Source: Tatumella terrea (lineage in GTDB: Bacteria > Pseudomonadota > Gammaproteobacteria > Enterobacterales > Enterobacteriaceae). From it: a DNA stretch of 64,000 nucleotides. The notes under the pieces were generated by a model, which was not told where the DNA came from, ran no database searches, and saw only the letters and a program-made list of their open reading frames with translations. Shown here piece by piece: positions 18,410 through 26,240 of the stretch (the first letter of the stretch is position 1; each line of letters begins with the position of its first letter). The translations under genes were made by a program, and so were the position numbers. The stretch covers positions 62,001 through 126,000 of the forward strand of contig NZ_BAAAFX010000021.1 in assembly GCF_039523755.1 (NCBI RefSeq), read 5' to 3'.

Positions 18410-19453
18410 ATGAAAGCATTTTTAGGTGCGGGCTTACTGTTCGCAGCAGCCCTGACCCTCGCCGGTTGTGATAATTCACCGGCAGTGTCGGCACAAAACA
18501 GCGTCCTGTCAGGTAAGACGATGGGGACCGTCTGGCGTGTTACGGTTGCCGGGGTGCCGGCGACCCGGCTGCCACAGTTGCAGGAGGCCATCAGCCGCCA
18601 GCTCAGTCAGGACGATCAGGAGCTTTCTACCTGGAAGCCGGACTCTGCGTTATCCCGTTTTAATCAGTACCGGGGAACGGCACCGTGGCCGGTCAGTGAA
18701 GGGATGGCAGATATTGTGACAATGGCCCTGCGCATCGGACAAAAAACCGACGGCGCCATGGATATTACCGTCGGGCCGCTGGTGAACCTGTGGGGGTTTG
18801 GTCCGGTTGCCGCCCCCGAACACACCCCGGACCCGCAAGCCATAGAGAGTGCTAAGGCTCTCACCGGGCTGCAACACCTGAAAGTGATCCAGACTTCACA
18901 GGGGCAGGCCTTGCAGAAAGATCTGCCGGGATTGTATGTTGACCTGTCGACCATGGGGGAAGGGTACGCGACCGATCATCTGGCCCGGCTGATGGAATCT
19001 GAAGGTGTTACCAATTACCTGGTCTCGGTGGGAGGCGCCTTGCTGTCACGGGGCCAGAGTGCCGGAGGACGTCCGTGGCGTGTAGCTATCCAGCAACCGA
19101 CAGACCAGGAGGATGTGGCACAGGCCGTGGTCGATCTTCAGGGACATGGGATCAGTACGTCCGGAGATTACCGCAATTACTATGAACTGGACGGTAAACG
19201 CATCTCCCATATTATCGATCCGGTGACCGGCCGGCCGATTGAGCATAAACTGGCCTCAGCCACCGTTATCGCCACTACGGCGATGGAAGCCGATGGCTGG
19301 GACACCGGGCTGATGGTACTTGGCACGGAAAAAGCGAAGGCACTGGCCATCAAACAGCACCTGGCCGTTTTTCTGATTATCCGTGAAGGGAACAAATTTG
19401 TGACCTGGAGCTCACCCTTATTTAAATCTTTCCTGGTTTCACAGGATCATTAA
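18410..19453 (+). CDS. apbE: FAD:protein FMN transferase ApbE (lipoprotein)
   Basis: A 347-residue ApbE-family flavin transferase that attaches FMN covalently to threonines of target proteins such as RnfG/NqrC subunits in the periplasm. A lipoprotein signal is seen (LTLAGC, Cys at about residue 21). Conserved segments include GTVWRVTVAG, LSTMGEGYATD and the GISTSGDYRNYY region, with HIIDPVTGRP near the C-terminus. The ATG at 18410 is chosen over the in-frame TTG three bases earlier. In E. coli ada and alkB follow; here alkB follows directly. Confidence 0.94.
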   Translation: MKAFLGAGLLFAAALTLAGCDNSPAVSAQNSVLSGKTMGTVWRVTVAGVPATRLPQLQEAISRQLSQDDQELSTWKPDSALSRFNQYRGTAPWPVSEGMADIVTMALRIGQKTDGAMDITVGPLVNLWGFGPVAAPEHTPDPQAIESAKALTGLQHLKVIQTSQGQALQKDLPGLYVDLSTMGEGYATDHLARLMESEGVTNYLVSVGGALLSRGQSAGGRPWRVAIQQPTDQEDVAQAVVDLQGHGISTSGDYRNYYELDGKRISHIIDPVTGRPIEHKLASATVIATTAMEADGWDTGLMVLGTEKAKALAIKQHLAVFLIIREGNKFVTWSSPLFKSFLVSQDH

Positions 19454-19470
19454 CCGGGAGATGTGACCTG

Positions 19471-20079
19471 ATGCTGGATCTGTTTGAAGGTGAAGCGCCC
19501 TGGCAGGAGGTGCTGGCAGAAGATGCAGTGATCCTGCGCCGTTATGCCAGAGAGGACGATCAATGGTTATTTCGCCACATTATGCAGGTGGCTTCGTTAC
19601 GTCCGTTTCAGCATCGGATCACTCCGGGCGGGTTCCGGATGTCGGTGGCCATGACTCACTGTGGTTCACGCGGCGGTTATCCGGAAAACCCGCCGGTGCC
19701 GCCGGTCAGTCTTCCGGCAGAACTGCAGCAGTTTGCTGTCAGAGCCGCCGGCAGCGCCGGCTTCAGCGGCTTTTTACCGGACTCATGTCTGATGAACCGG
19801 TATGCCCCTGGCAGTAAACTCACGCTGCATCAGGATAAAGATGAAAAAGATTTACGTCAGCCTATCGTTTCTGTGTCTCTCGGATTACCGGCAGTGTTTC
19901 AGTTCGGCGGGTTTGATCGGGCGGATGCTCTGCAGCGTGTACTGCTGGAACATGGCGATGTCGTCGTCTGGGGCGGACGCTCCCGGTTACGTTTCCACGG
20001 TATCGCTCCGGTGAAACCAGGTTCTCACCCGCTGACCGGGGCGTATCGCTACAACATGACTTTTCGTTGTGCCGGATAA
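19471..20079 (+). CDS. alkB: alpha-ketoglutarate-dependent DNA repair dioxygenase AlkB
   Basis: A 202-residue AlkB (216 in E. coli) that reverses N1-methyladenine and N3-methylcytosine damage. The Fe(II) ligands are visible in LHQDKD (HxD) and FHG, and the 2-oxoglutarate arginines in YRYNMTFR. The block after MSVAMTHCG is about 11 residues shorter than in E. coli and lacks the tryptophan and tyrosines of the nucleotide-recognition lid, reading SRGGYPENPPVPP. The enzyme core is intact. It follows apbE by 17 bp and the ada gene that normally sits between or beside them is absent. Confidence 0.93.
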   Translation: MLDLFEGEAPWQEVLAEDAVILRRYAREDDQWLFRHIMQVASLRPFQHRITPGGFRMSVAMTHCGSRGGYPENPPVPPVSLPAELQQFAVRAAGSAGFSGFLPDSCLMNRYAPGSKLTLHQDKDEKDLRQPIVSVSLGLPAVFQFGGFDRADALQRVLLEHGDVVVWGGRSRLRFHGIAPVKPGSHPLTGAYRYNMTFRCAG

Positions 20080-20083
20080 CGGG

Positions 20084-20821
20084 TCAGCCGGCCACTATCC
20101 AGCTAAACACCTGCGCCTCTGTACGCAGAAATCTCGCCGGGAATTCCCGGCCCTGAGGCAGTTCATCCCCCAGTCTCTCTCTCAGACGCAGAGACGCCTG
20201 GCCGGTGTCCGGGTCAAAGGCTGTAATTTCTGCCTGCATAAAATCAATATACTGGCGAACGACCGGCCACAGGGCTTTATACAGGCTCTCTTTCAGCGAA
20301 AAAAGCACCGTCACGGCCACAGTCCAGGGCAGTGCACAGGCTGTCAGCAGCAATTTTTCCTGTTCATTCATCAGTAAGTGGGTAATTTCATCGGCAGTTT
20401 GAGGGCTGACCCAGCTTTCCACATCACACCCTGCCAGCCGGCCCTGGTGATCAGCCAGTAAAAAAGCCGTTCCGGCACTATGGGATAAAGAACCGTTAAA
20501 TCCTGCGGGCCAGCAGGGAGAACGATCTGCATTATTGGTGAGCACAAAGTCAGGGATGCCGTAGCGGGCAAAAACAGTACCCGCCAGCCACCGGCTGGCA
20601 AGATATTCGGCCTGACGTTTCGGTGAAGCGAGGCGGACAGCCTGCGGACAAGGGATCGAATATCGCCCGAAATCCCGGGGGTGATAATGAGCGAGATCGA
20701 ATGTCACACTGGCCAGCAGGGGGGAAGTCCCGCTACTCACCCCCTGTGTCAGGAACTGTCCTGCGGGCAGGGAGAGCGGCTGGCCGGGGAGGGCATTATC
20801 CCCGGGGGAAATCATGTCCAC
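20084..20821 (-). CDS. 4'-phosphopantetheinyl transferase, EntD-like
   Basis: A 245-residue EntD/Sfp-type phosphopantetheinyl transferase. Motifs are GSLSHSAG, GCDVES (magnesium-binding, usually GIDIE) and FSLKESLYKA. It transfers phosphopantetheine from CoA to carrier domains of non-ribosomal peptide or polyketide synthases. No carrier-protein gene lies in this window, so the client must be elsewhere. Tail-to-tail with alkB (4 bp apart) and upstream of nothing recognisable in biosynthesis. Confidence 0.85.
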   Translation of the reverse strand: MDMISPGDNALPGQPLSLPAGQFLTQGVSSGTSPLLASVTFDLAHYHPRDFGRYSIPCPQAVRLASPKRQAEYLASRWLAGTVFARYGIPDFVLTNNADRSPCWPAGFNGSLSHSAGTAFLLADHQGRLAGCDVESWVSPQTADEITHLLMNEQEKLLLTACALPWTVAVTVLFSLKESLYKALWPVVRQYIDFMQAEITAFDPDTGQASLRLRERLGDELPQGREFPARFLRTEAQVFSWIVAG

Positions 20822-20854
20822 GACGCTGCAGACCGGGCGGGAAACGACAGACGG

Positions 20855-21595
20855 CTAAGCACGCGGATCTGCCTGCGTTTGTGCCTGCTGGATCATTTGC
20901 TGTAACCGGAACTGTTGTTCTCCCTGTGCATTAAAATTATCTGCAGATAACCAGCGCTGAAAAGCTATTTTCAGTGCCGGCCAGTCACTGTCGATAACCG
21001 AAAACCAGGCCGTATCGCGGGAACGTCCTTTGTACACTACCGCCTGACGAAAAATGCCTTCAAACTGAAAACCTAACCGTGACGCCGCATTGCGGGAGGG
21101 GGCATTCAGACTGTCACACTTCCACTCATAACGACGATAGCTGAGTTCAGAAAATACATACTGCATCAGCAGGAACTGGGCTTCGGTGGATAAAAAGGTC
21201 CGCTGTAAGGAGGGTGAAAACATTACATTCCCCACTTCAGTGACCCCGTTTCTGACATCTGTCCGCATCAGTGAAAGCAGGCCAACGGCCTTTTCAGACC
21301 GCAGGTCAACGACGGCGAAAAAGAGCGGGTCACGGCTCGCAACTGCCGTACGGATAAAAGCACTGAAACTCTGCGGGTCATCGAAAGGACCGACGGACAG
21401 GTAGGTCCAAAAGGATGGACTACCGTTTGCCGGATGAAATGCCTGATAAAGGGAGTCTGCATGCTGTGTGGCATTTAGCGGTTCAAGACGGCAGTATTGC
21501 CCGGTCAGCGTGACCGGCTCAGGGAAAGTACGCGCCTGCCAGTTTACCAGCGCGGGGCCTGTCGGCTGCCCGAAAATATTCAGATTCTGTTCCAT
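20855..21595 (-). CDS. GNAT family N-acetyltransferase
   Basis: A 246-residue GNAT protein of the RimJ/RimL-like group. Family features include the N-terminal LTGQYCRLEPLNATQHADSL, the beta-strand VGLLSLMRTD, and the C-terminal block WKCDSLNAPSRNAASRLGF-QFEG typical of this group. Substrate unknown. The frame extends 23 codons upstream, but the ATG at 21595 (MEQNLNIFGQP) fits the family and has a GGGA ribosome site. Confidence 0.8.
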   Translation of the reverse strand: MEQNLNIFGQPTGPALVNWQARTFPEPVTLTGQYCRLEPLNATQHADSLYQAFHPANGSPSFWTYLSVGPFDDPQSFSAFIRTAVASRDPLFFAVVDLRSEKAVGLLSLMRTDVRNGVTEVGNVMFSPSLQRTFLSTEAQFLLMQYVFSELSYRRYEWKCDSLNAPSRNAASRLGFQFEGIFRQAVVYKGRSRDTAWFSVIDSDWPALKIAFQRWLSADNFNAQGEQQFRLQQMIQQAQTQADPRA

Positions 21596-21776
21596 GCATG
21601 TTCCCAGTTTTTCATCATTCTGATTTAACATAGCCGCCGCTTTGCAAGAGTGCAATCGTTTCATGTCACCACAGGGATCCCTTGTTCAGCAGACAGATAG
21701 CGGCCGAAAAATGTTAAGCTGCCATCCGGGAACCGTCTGCGGATGGACGGTATCAGAGCTTACCGGAATCCTTGTT

Positions 21777-22679
21777 ATGACTCTTGAAGATATGCGTATT
21801 TTTATCATGGTGGTGAATACCGGTAGTTTTACGGCCGCCGCTGAACGACTGATGCTTTCCAAACAGTTCGTCAGTCGCCGGGTCGCTGCATTAGAAACCC
21901 GGCTGGCGACACGTTTGCTGGTCCGGAACACCCGCCGCTTATCGGTCACTGATGTCGGACAGGTCTTCTTTCGCCATGCCAGCCGGATCCTTGATGAAGT
22001 CAGACAAACAGAAGAAGCGATCTCCCTGCGCCAGACCCGGCTGATGGGCAGTTTTAAGATAAGCCTGCCCCATATTTTTGGTCTGCGTCATGTCGCGCCG
22101 TTACTTTCCCGGTTTCAGCAGCAACACCCGGAGGTGACTCTGGCTATCGAAGTGAATGACCGGTTCGTTGACCTGGTGGGTGAAGGGGTCGATTTAGCCT
22201 TCAGAATTGGTGCTCTGGCAGATTCAGGCCTGATCGCGCGTCAACTGGACGTTCTGCCGATGGTTCTTTGTGCCAGTCCTTCTTACCTGCAGTCGGCCGG
22301 TGTTCCGCAGCATCCGGATGACCTGCTGAAGCATCCCTGTCTGCGCTATGGCCGTGAGGGACAACTGGGCTGGGAACTGACCGTTGCCGGACAACGTTAT
22401 CCTGTCGCTGTCGGTGGTCCGGTAACCAGTAATAACGGGGAAGTGATCCGTGAGTCCGCCGAAGCCAGTTTGGGGATCGCGCTGCTACCGCATTTTGTGG
22501 TCGGCGAAGCTATCCGGCAGGGAAGACTGATCAGCATTCTTACGGATTTTACCCCACCGGGATTAACGCTGAATGCACTGTACCCTCAGCATCGCCAGCA
22601 CAATCCGGTGATCCGCGCATTACTGACTTTTATCAGCGAGCAGCTTTTCCCCCTGCAGTCAGAGACAGAGGGCTCCTGA
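21777..22679 (+). CDS. LysR-type transcriptional regulator
   Basis: A 300-residue LysR regulator of the CrgA-like group. The N-terminal winged helix-turn-helix reads MRIFIMVVNTGSFTAAAERL, followed by a periplasmic-binding-like effector domain. The start at 21777 (MTLEDMRIF) is preferred over the longer frame from 21642 because it gives the canonical LysR length. It is divergent from the GNAT gene, a likely target. Effector unknown. Confidence 0.87.
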   Translation: MTLEDMRIFIMVVNTGSFTAAAERLMLSKQFVSRRVAALETRLATRLLVRNTRRLSVTDVGQVFFRHASRILDEVRQTEEAISLRQTRLMGSFKISLPHIFGLRHVAPLLSRFQQQHPEVTLAIEVNDRFVDLVGEGVDLAFRIGALADSGLIARQLDVLPMVLCASPSYLQSAGVPQHPDDLLKHPCLRYGREGQLGWELTVAGQRYPVAVGGPVTSNNGEVIRESAEASLGIALLPHFVVGEAIRQGRLISILTDFTPPGLTLNALYPQHRQHNPVIRALLTFISEQLFPLQSETEGS

Positions 22680-23323
22680 TAGCCTCCTGCTACGACAAAA
22701 ATGGCCTTAGCCAATGGCCGTCCTGCAAATAATCAGGCAAAGTTTTGCTGTATTTGTTCAAAAAAAATGAACGATCGCCGGCTGTCTCACTGACAGAGTG
22801 TACCGCTATCAGGGGATTCCTGTCTCAACCGATCGGGATTAATTTTATCATTAAAACATAATGTTAAATGAATATTTTCACTGTGCGATGACAGAGAAAT
22901 GTTGTCTGCTGCAAAAATCAGAACGCTTCCATGAGGGATTGTCCACTGCAGGGGGACAGTCTGTCTTTTATGACGGATATTGATACTCAATTTAGTTGAT
23001 GTACTATGACGACATTCCGCTGGCAAGGCAGAGGAATGAAATAATTTCCGGCTCATAAAGCGTCTGAGTGAGAGGGAAGATCAGGCCGGGTGAGTTACCC
23101 TGTGGCAGATCACCGATACAGGGTCACTTACGTTTCGCTGGCATAATCGTTCAGGTCACGGGTGCGGTTTAAAGCTGAAAGCGTGATTAACCGATAGTTT
23201 CCGCTACCACCGGGTACCGGACACTGTCATAAAAATATTATTAATCAGAATATTGATGCTTATATGCAGACTTTCCATACCGGTCAGTCGGAGAATAAGC
23301 ACTTTTGAGGCGAGGGTCATACT
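22680..23323. other. intergenic region with a doubtful minus-strand frame
   Basis: No certain gene. A minus-strand frame at 22787-23056 (89 codons, starting MSRKLFHSSALPAE) has a cupin-like pattern seen at the N-terminus of some GadX/InvF-type AraC regulators (GSVLIFAADNISL), but no helix-turn-helix follows and no ribosome site is clear. A hairpin ACCCTGT/ACAGGGT lies near 23097-23124. Confidence 0.35.
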
Positions 23324-23737
23324 ATGCAATATCTGTCATTAGAAAAATACCGTAACGGTCTGCTGTTATTAGTCCGTATTCTGTTAATGGTTCTGTTTGT
23401 ACTGTTCGGCTGGGAAAAACTGATCGGTTTTTCAGGCACGATTGGCTATATGGCTTCTGTCGGTGCGCCGTTACCTTCAGTGGCTGCAGCGGTTGCCGTT
23501 ATCGTTGAGCTGGGCTTTGGTATCCTGATTATTGCCGGTTTCTATACCCGCCCGCTGGCGATTGTGCTGGCTGTTTATACGGTGATCACTGGTCTGATGG
23601 GCCATCAGTACTGGCATATGACCGGTATGGAGCAATATATGGCGATGATTAACTTCTATAAAAATATCAGTATTGCGGGGGGCTTCCTGGCGCTGGCGCT
23701 GACCGGTCCCGGCAAATATTCCATCGACCGCAAATAA
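23324..23737 (+). CDS. DoxX family membrane protein
   Basis: A 137-residue protein with four hydrophobic helices, matching the DoxX/YphA/YqjF family. It begins RNGLLLLVRILLMVLFVLFGWEKL and carries the typical FGWEKLIGF and VELGFGILIIAGFYTRPLA segments. Members are quinone- or redox-associated membrane proteins of uncertain function. A strong terminator follows. Confidence 0.85.
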   Translation: MQYLSLEKYRNGLLLLVRILLMVLFVLFGWEKLIGFSGTIGYMASVGAPLPSVAAAVAVIVELGFGILIIAGFYTRPLAIVLAVYTVITGLMGHQYWHMTGMEQYMAMINFYKNISIAGGFLALALTGPGKYSIDRK

Positions 23738-23755
23738 ACTAACTCAATGACTGAA

Positions 23756-23781
23756 ACACCGGCCCCGGCCGGTGTTTTTTG
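23756..23781 (+). terminator. intrinsic terminator of the doxX gene
   Basis: ACACCGG (23756-23762) pairs with CCGGTGT (23769-23775), stem extended by the inner CC/GG, followed by TTTTT. Confidence 0.88.
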
Positions 23782-23783
23782 TA

Positions 23784-24677
23784 TTATGGCTTTGTCATTT
23801 TCCCTGGTATCGCGGTCAGGCCGCTGAACAGCGCAGCCCCTATGCCGGCAATTTTCCTGTTCAGTACGTCCATTTTTGCATCATTATCTGTGATATAGAT
23901 GACCAGGATATGTGACGGTTTCCCGGCTGGCCCCGTTACCGCGATGATGCCGCGTGAGCCATGTTCACCGGCTCCCGATTTATCCGCAATAAACCAGCCC
24001 GCCGGAAGTACCTTGCGCAGAAGGGGCCCGGCGACCTGATCCGCAATCATCCAGTGCAGTAACTGTTGTTGTGAGGCGGCGGTCAGTATTTTACCGGTTA
24101 ACAGATTGCGCAGCGTTTGTGCCATGGCTTCGGGTGTCGTTGTATCGCGCGGGTCGCCTGGCCGGGCTTCGTTCAACTCCGGCTCCTGACGATCAAGCCG
24201 CGTCATCGGGTCACCTGTCTGGCGTAAAAACCGGGTTAACCCCTGCGGTCCTCCGAGAGAGGAGAGCAGTAAATTAGCCGCTGTGTTGTCACTCATTGTG
24301 ATGGCGGCATCGCATAATCCGGCAATAGTCATTCCCTCATTGAGATGTTGCTTCGTGACAGGTGAATACTTTTCCAGGTCCTGCTGATGATACCTTATGC
24401 GACGTCCTGGCTGCTCAAGCCCGGAATCAATGCGGGCTAATACCGCACCGCAGAGCAGGACTTTATAAGTACTCATCATCGGGAAACGTTCCCCTGAACG
24501 ATAACTCTCACGAAGCGCGCCGGTGGCAAGATCCAGCTCAGCAACACCGGCCCGCGCATGTAACTGCTGTTCAGTTAATTTTGCCTGCTCCGCGGCAAGG
24601 CCGGGGGAGGCACTTGCCGGCAGGCAAAGGGCGCTCACTAACAGAGTCAGGGGCAGATAAACGTATTTCAAAGTCAT
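23784..24677 (-). CDS. class A beta-lactamase (TEM/SHV-like)
   Basis: A 297-residue serine beta-lactamase with a signal peptide (residues about 1-24). Active-site motifs are STYK (Ser69 in this numbering, usually STFK), SDN in MSDNTAANLL, the omega-loop glutamate in EPELNEA, and KSG in ADKSGAGEHGSRG where TEM and SHV have KTG. The arginine of SRG (Ambler 244) is kept. Similarity runs throughout to TEM and SHV. No adjacent AmpR-like regulator and no mobile element is seen, so it looks like a resident chromosomal gene. It should hydrolyse penicillins; the spectrum cannot be judged from sequence. Confidence 0.92.
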   Translation of the reverse strand: MTLKYVYLPLTLLVSALCLPASASPGLAAEQAKLTEQQLHARAGVAELDLATGALRESYRSGERFPMMSTYKVLLCGAVLARIDSGLEQPGRRIRYHQQDLEKYSPVTKQHLNEGMTIAGLCDAAITMSDNTAANLLLSSLGGPQGLTRFLRQTGDPMTRLDRQEPELNEARPGDPRDTTTPEAMAQTLRNLLTGKILTAASQQQLLHWMIADQVAGPLLRKVLPAGWFIADKSGAGEHGSRGIIAVTGPAGKPSHILVIYITDNDAKMDVLNRKIAGIGAALFSGLTAIPGKMTKP

Positions 24678-24849
24678 ATTTTCTCAGCGTGAGTTTAGGT
24701 GAGACCGATGAAGAGAAATGACACCCCCCGTATCATCTCCTGCTTAATTCGCGATGTGATATTCAGGCTCTCCCCGGCCAGGGTGTTTTTACGGAACGTG
24801 AAACGAGGACTTAGATGAGAGACATCCGTCTTATCCCGGGATTAATTCA

Positions 24850-25590
24850 TTAATAATGAATTAATCCTCCGTCCACGGCGTACTGGCTTCCTGTCACGAA
24901 AGATGAATCGTCAGAGAGAAGAAACAACGCAACGGCGGCAGCTTCTTCCGCTGTGCCAATCCGGCCCAGAGGGACCTGGCTGACCACTGAACTTTCAAAG
25001 TTCTGACGCGATTCTTCAGACAAAAAGTGTCTGAAGTTGGTTTCGATGGGACCCGGGACTAACGTATTGGCTCTGATCTGGCGCTCTGCAAGGGCGGAGG
25101 CCCAGCTTTTCACCATAGCGATTACCGCGCCTTTAGTGGCAGCGTATAAACTCGTCATGGCCGCGCCTTCATAAACAGAAGACGATGAAGTCACCAGAAC
25201 TGAACTATGAGTATTCAGAGACCCTGATAAGGCTGAGAGTTGTAACATCGGCCCGCGTACGTTGGTATTCATCATACGGTTAAATGTCTCTGCGGTAACT
25301 GACTCAGGAGAGCCAATTTCTGCAAATCCGGCATTCAGCCATAGCCCGTCAAGCATTCCCCATTGAAGAATCGATTCTCTTAGCTCTGAACTATCAGCTT
25401 CACCTCCGGCATCATTTTTGAGTATCAATGACGTGTCCGGGAGGATTTTCTTAGCCTGTTGTAAACGTTCCTGATGAAGTCCGGTAACCGCGACCTGGCC
25501 GCCTTCCTTTACTATGCGCAAGGCACCCGCTAATCCCATACCATTGGTCCCACCCGTGATCAGTATGCGCTTTCCTTCAAATCGTCTCAT
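24850..25590 (-). CDS. short-chain dehydrogenase/reductase
   Basis: A 246-residue classical SDR oxidoreductase. The dinucleotide-binding motif is TGGTNGMG, the NAG motif is LNAGFAE, the catalytic Ser-Tyr-Lys set lies in SSSVYEGAAMTSLYAATKG, and the C-terminal SQYAVDGGLIHY block is typical. Substrate unknown. Stands alone between the beta-lactamase and the DinI-like gene. Confidence 0.87.
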   Translation of the reverse strand: MRRFEGKRILITGGTNGMGLAGALRIVKEGGQVAVTGLHQERLQQAKKILPDTSLILKNDAGGEADSSELRESILQWGMLDGLWLNAGFAEIGSPESVTAETFNRMMNTNVRGPMLQLSALSGSLNTHSSVLVTSSSSVYEGAAMTSLYAATKGAVIAMVKSWASALAERQIRANTLVPGPIETNFRHFLSEESRQNFESSVVSQVPLGRIGTAEEAAAVALFLLSDDSSFVTGSQYAVDGGLIHY

Positions 25591-25756
25591 TATTCAGCCT
25601 GTTACCGTTAGTTTTCAGTATCAACCCTGGCGGATGATGTCATGGATATCGTTGTACATAGGACAGGGCGGGCAGCATCACTATCGGCCCGCCGGAAAGA
25701 GAGAGAGCGTGGGTAGGGGGACGAAGAAAACGTCACCTGATGCCCGGCGGAGGCGG

Positions 25757-25999
25757 TCAATAGTCGCTGACCAGCCACATATCAGATTCTTCGAACATCT
25801 CTTCCAGCATACGGTTCAGCTTTTCACGATCACTTTTGCTGGCATCACTGTTGAGGCCATTTGCCTGCATCGGTTTGACCCGCACGCTGGCCTCCGGAAA
25901 AATTTTATGCACCCGGCGGGTCAGTTCTTCCAGGATAATCTCTTTCGCGTTTTCTAAACCTTCGACATTGCGCTTATCGTATACTAATTCCACAAACAT
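25757..25999 (-). CDS. DinI-like SOS protein
   Basis: An 80-residue DinI-family protein. The family pattern is seen in ILEELTRRVHKIFP, and the acidic end MLEEMFEESDMWLVSDY matches the DinI C-terminal helix (E. coli DinI ends TWESADDWFVSE). DinI proteins modulate RecA filaments and the SOS response. The ATG at 25999 or a GTG two codons earlier could be the start. A perfect LexA palindrome lies 17 bp upstream, so SOS induction is expected. Confidence 0.85.
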   Translation of the reverse strand: MFVELVYDKRNVEGLENAKEIILEELTRRVHKIFPEASVRVKPMQANGLNSDASKSDREKLNRMLEEMFEESDMWLVSDY

Positions 26000-26015
26000 G
26001 GTCACTGCATCCGCT

Positions 26016-26035
26016 TACTGGTTATATAACCAGTA
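26016..26035 (-). promoter_or_regulatory. LexA box upstream of the DinI-like gene
   Basis: TACTGGTTATATAACCAGTA is a perfect 20-bp palindrome with the CTG-N10-CAG core of the enterobacterial SOS box. Confidence 0.88.
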
Positions 26036-26240
26036 ATTTAGCAGGAAATAGCAGCGTTAGCAGCTTTTTTATCCGTGCGGGCGGAAATAAAGACGGCAAC
26101 GGGGATAGCGCCGGCACGGGAGGCCGGCGTTGGCATATCAGCGGCGGACGTCGCAAAAAAAACATGGGTTTTCGCAGCGACGCCGGTGTCCGCCTGCTGT
26201 GCTAAGACCCTGGGCCGTCTGAGGCAACGGCAGTCCGGCG

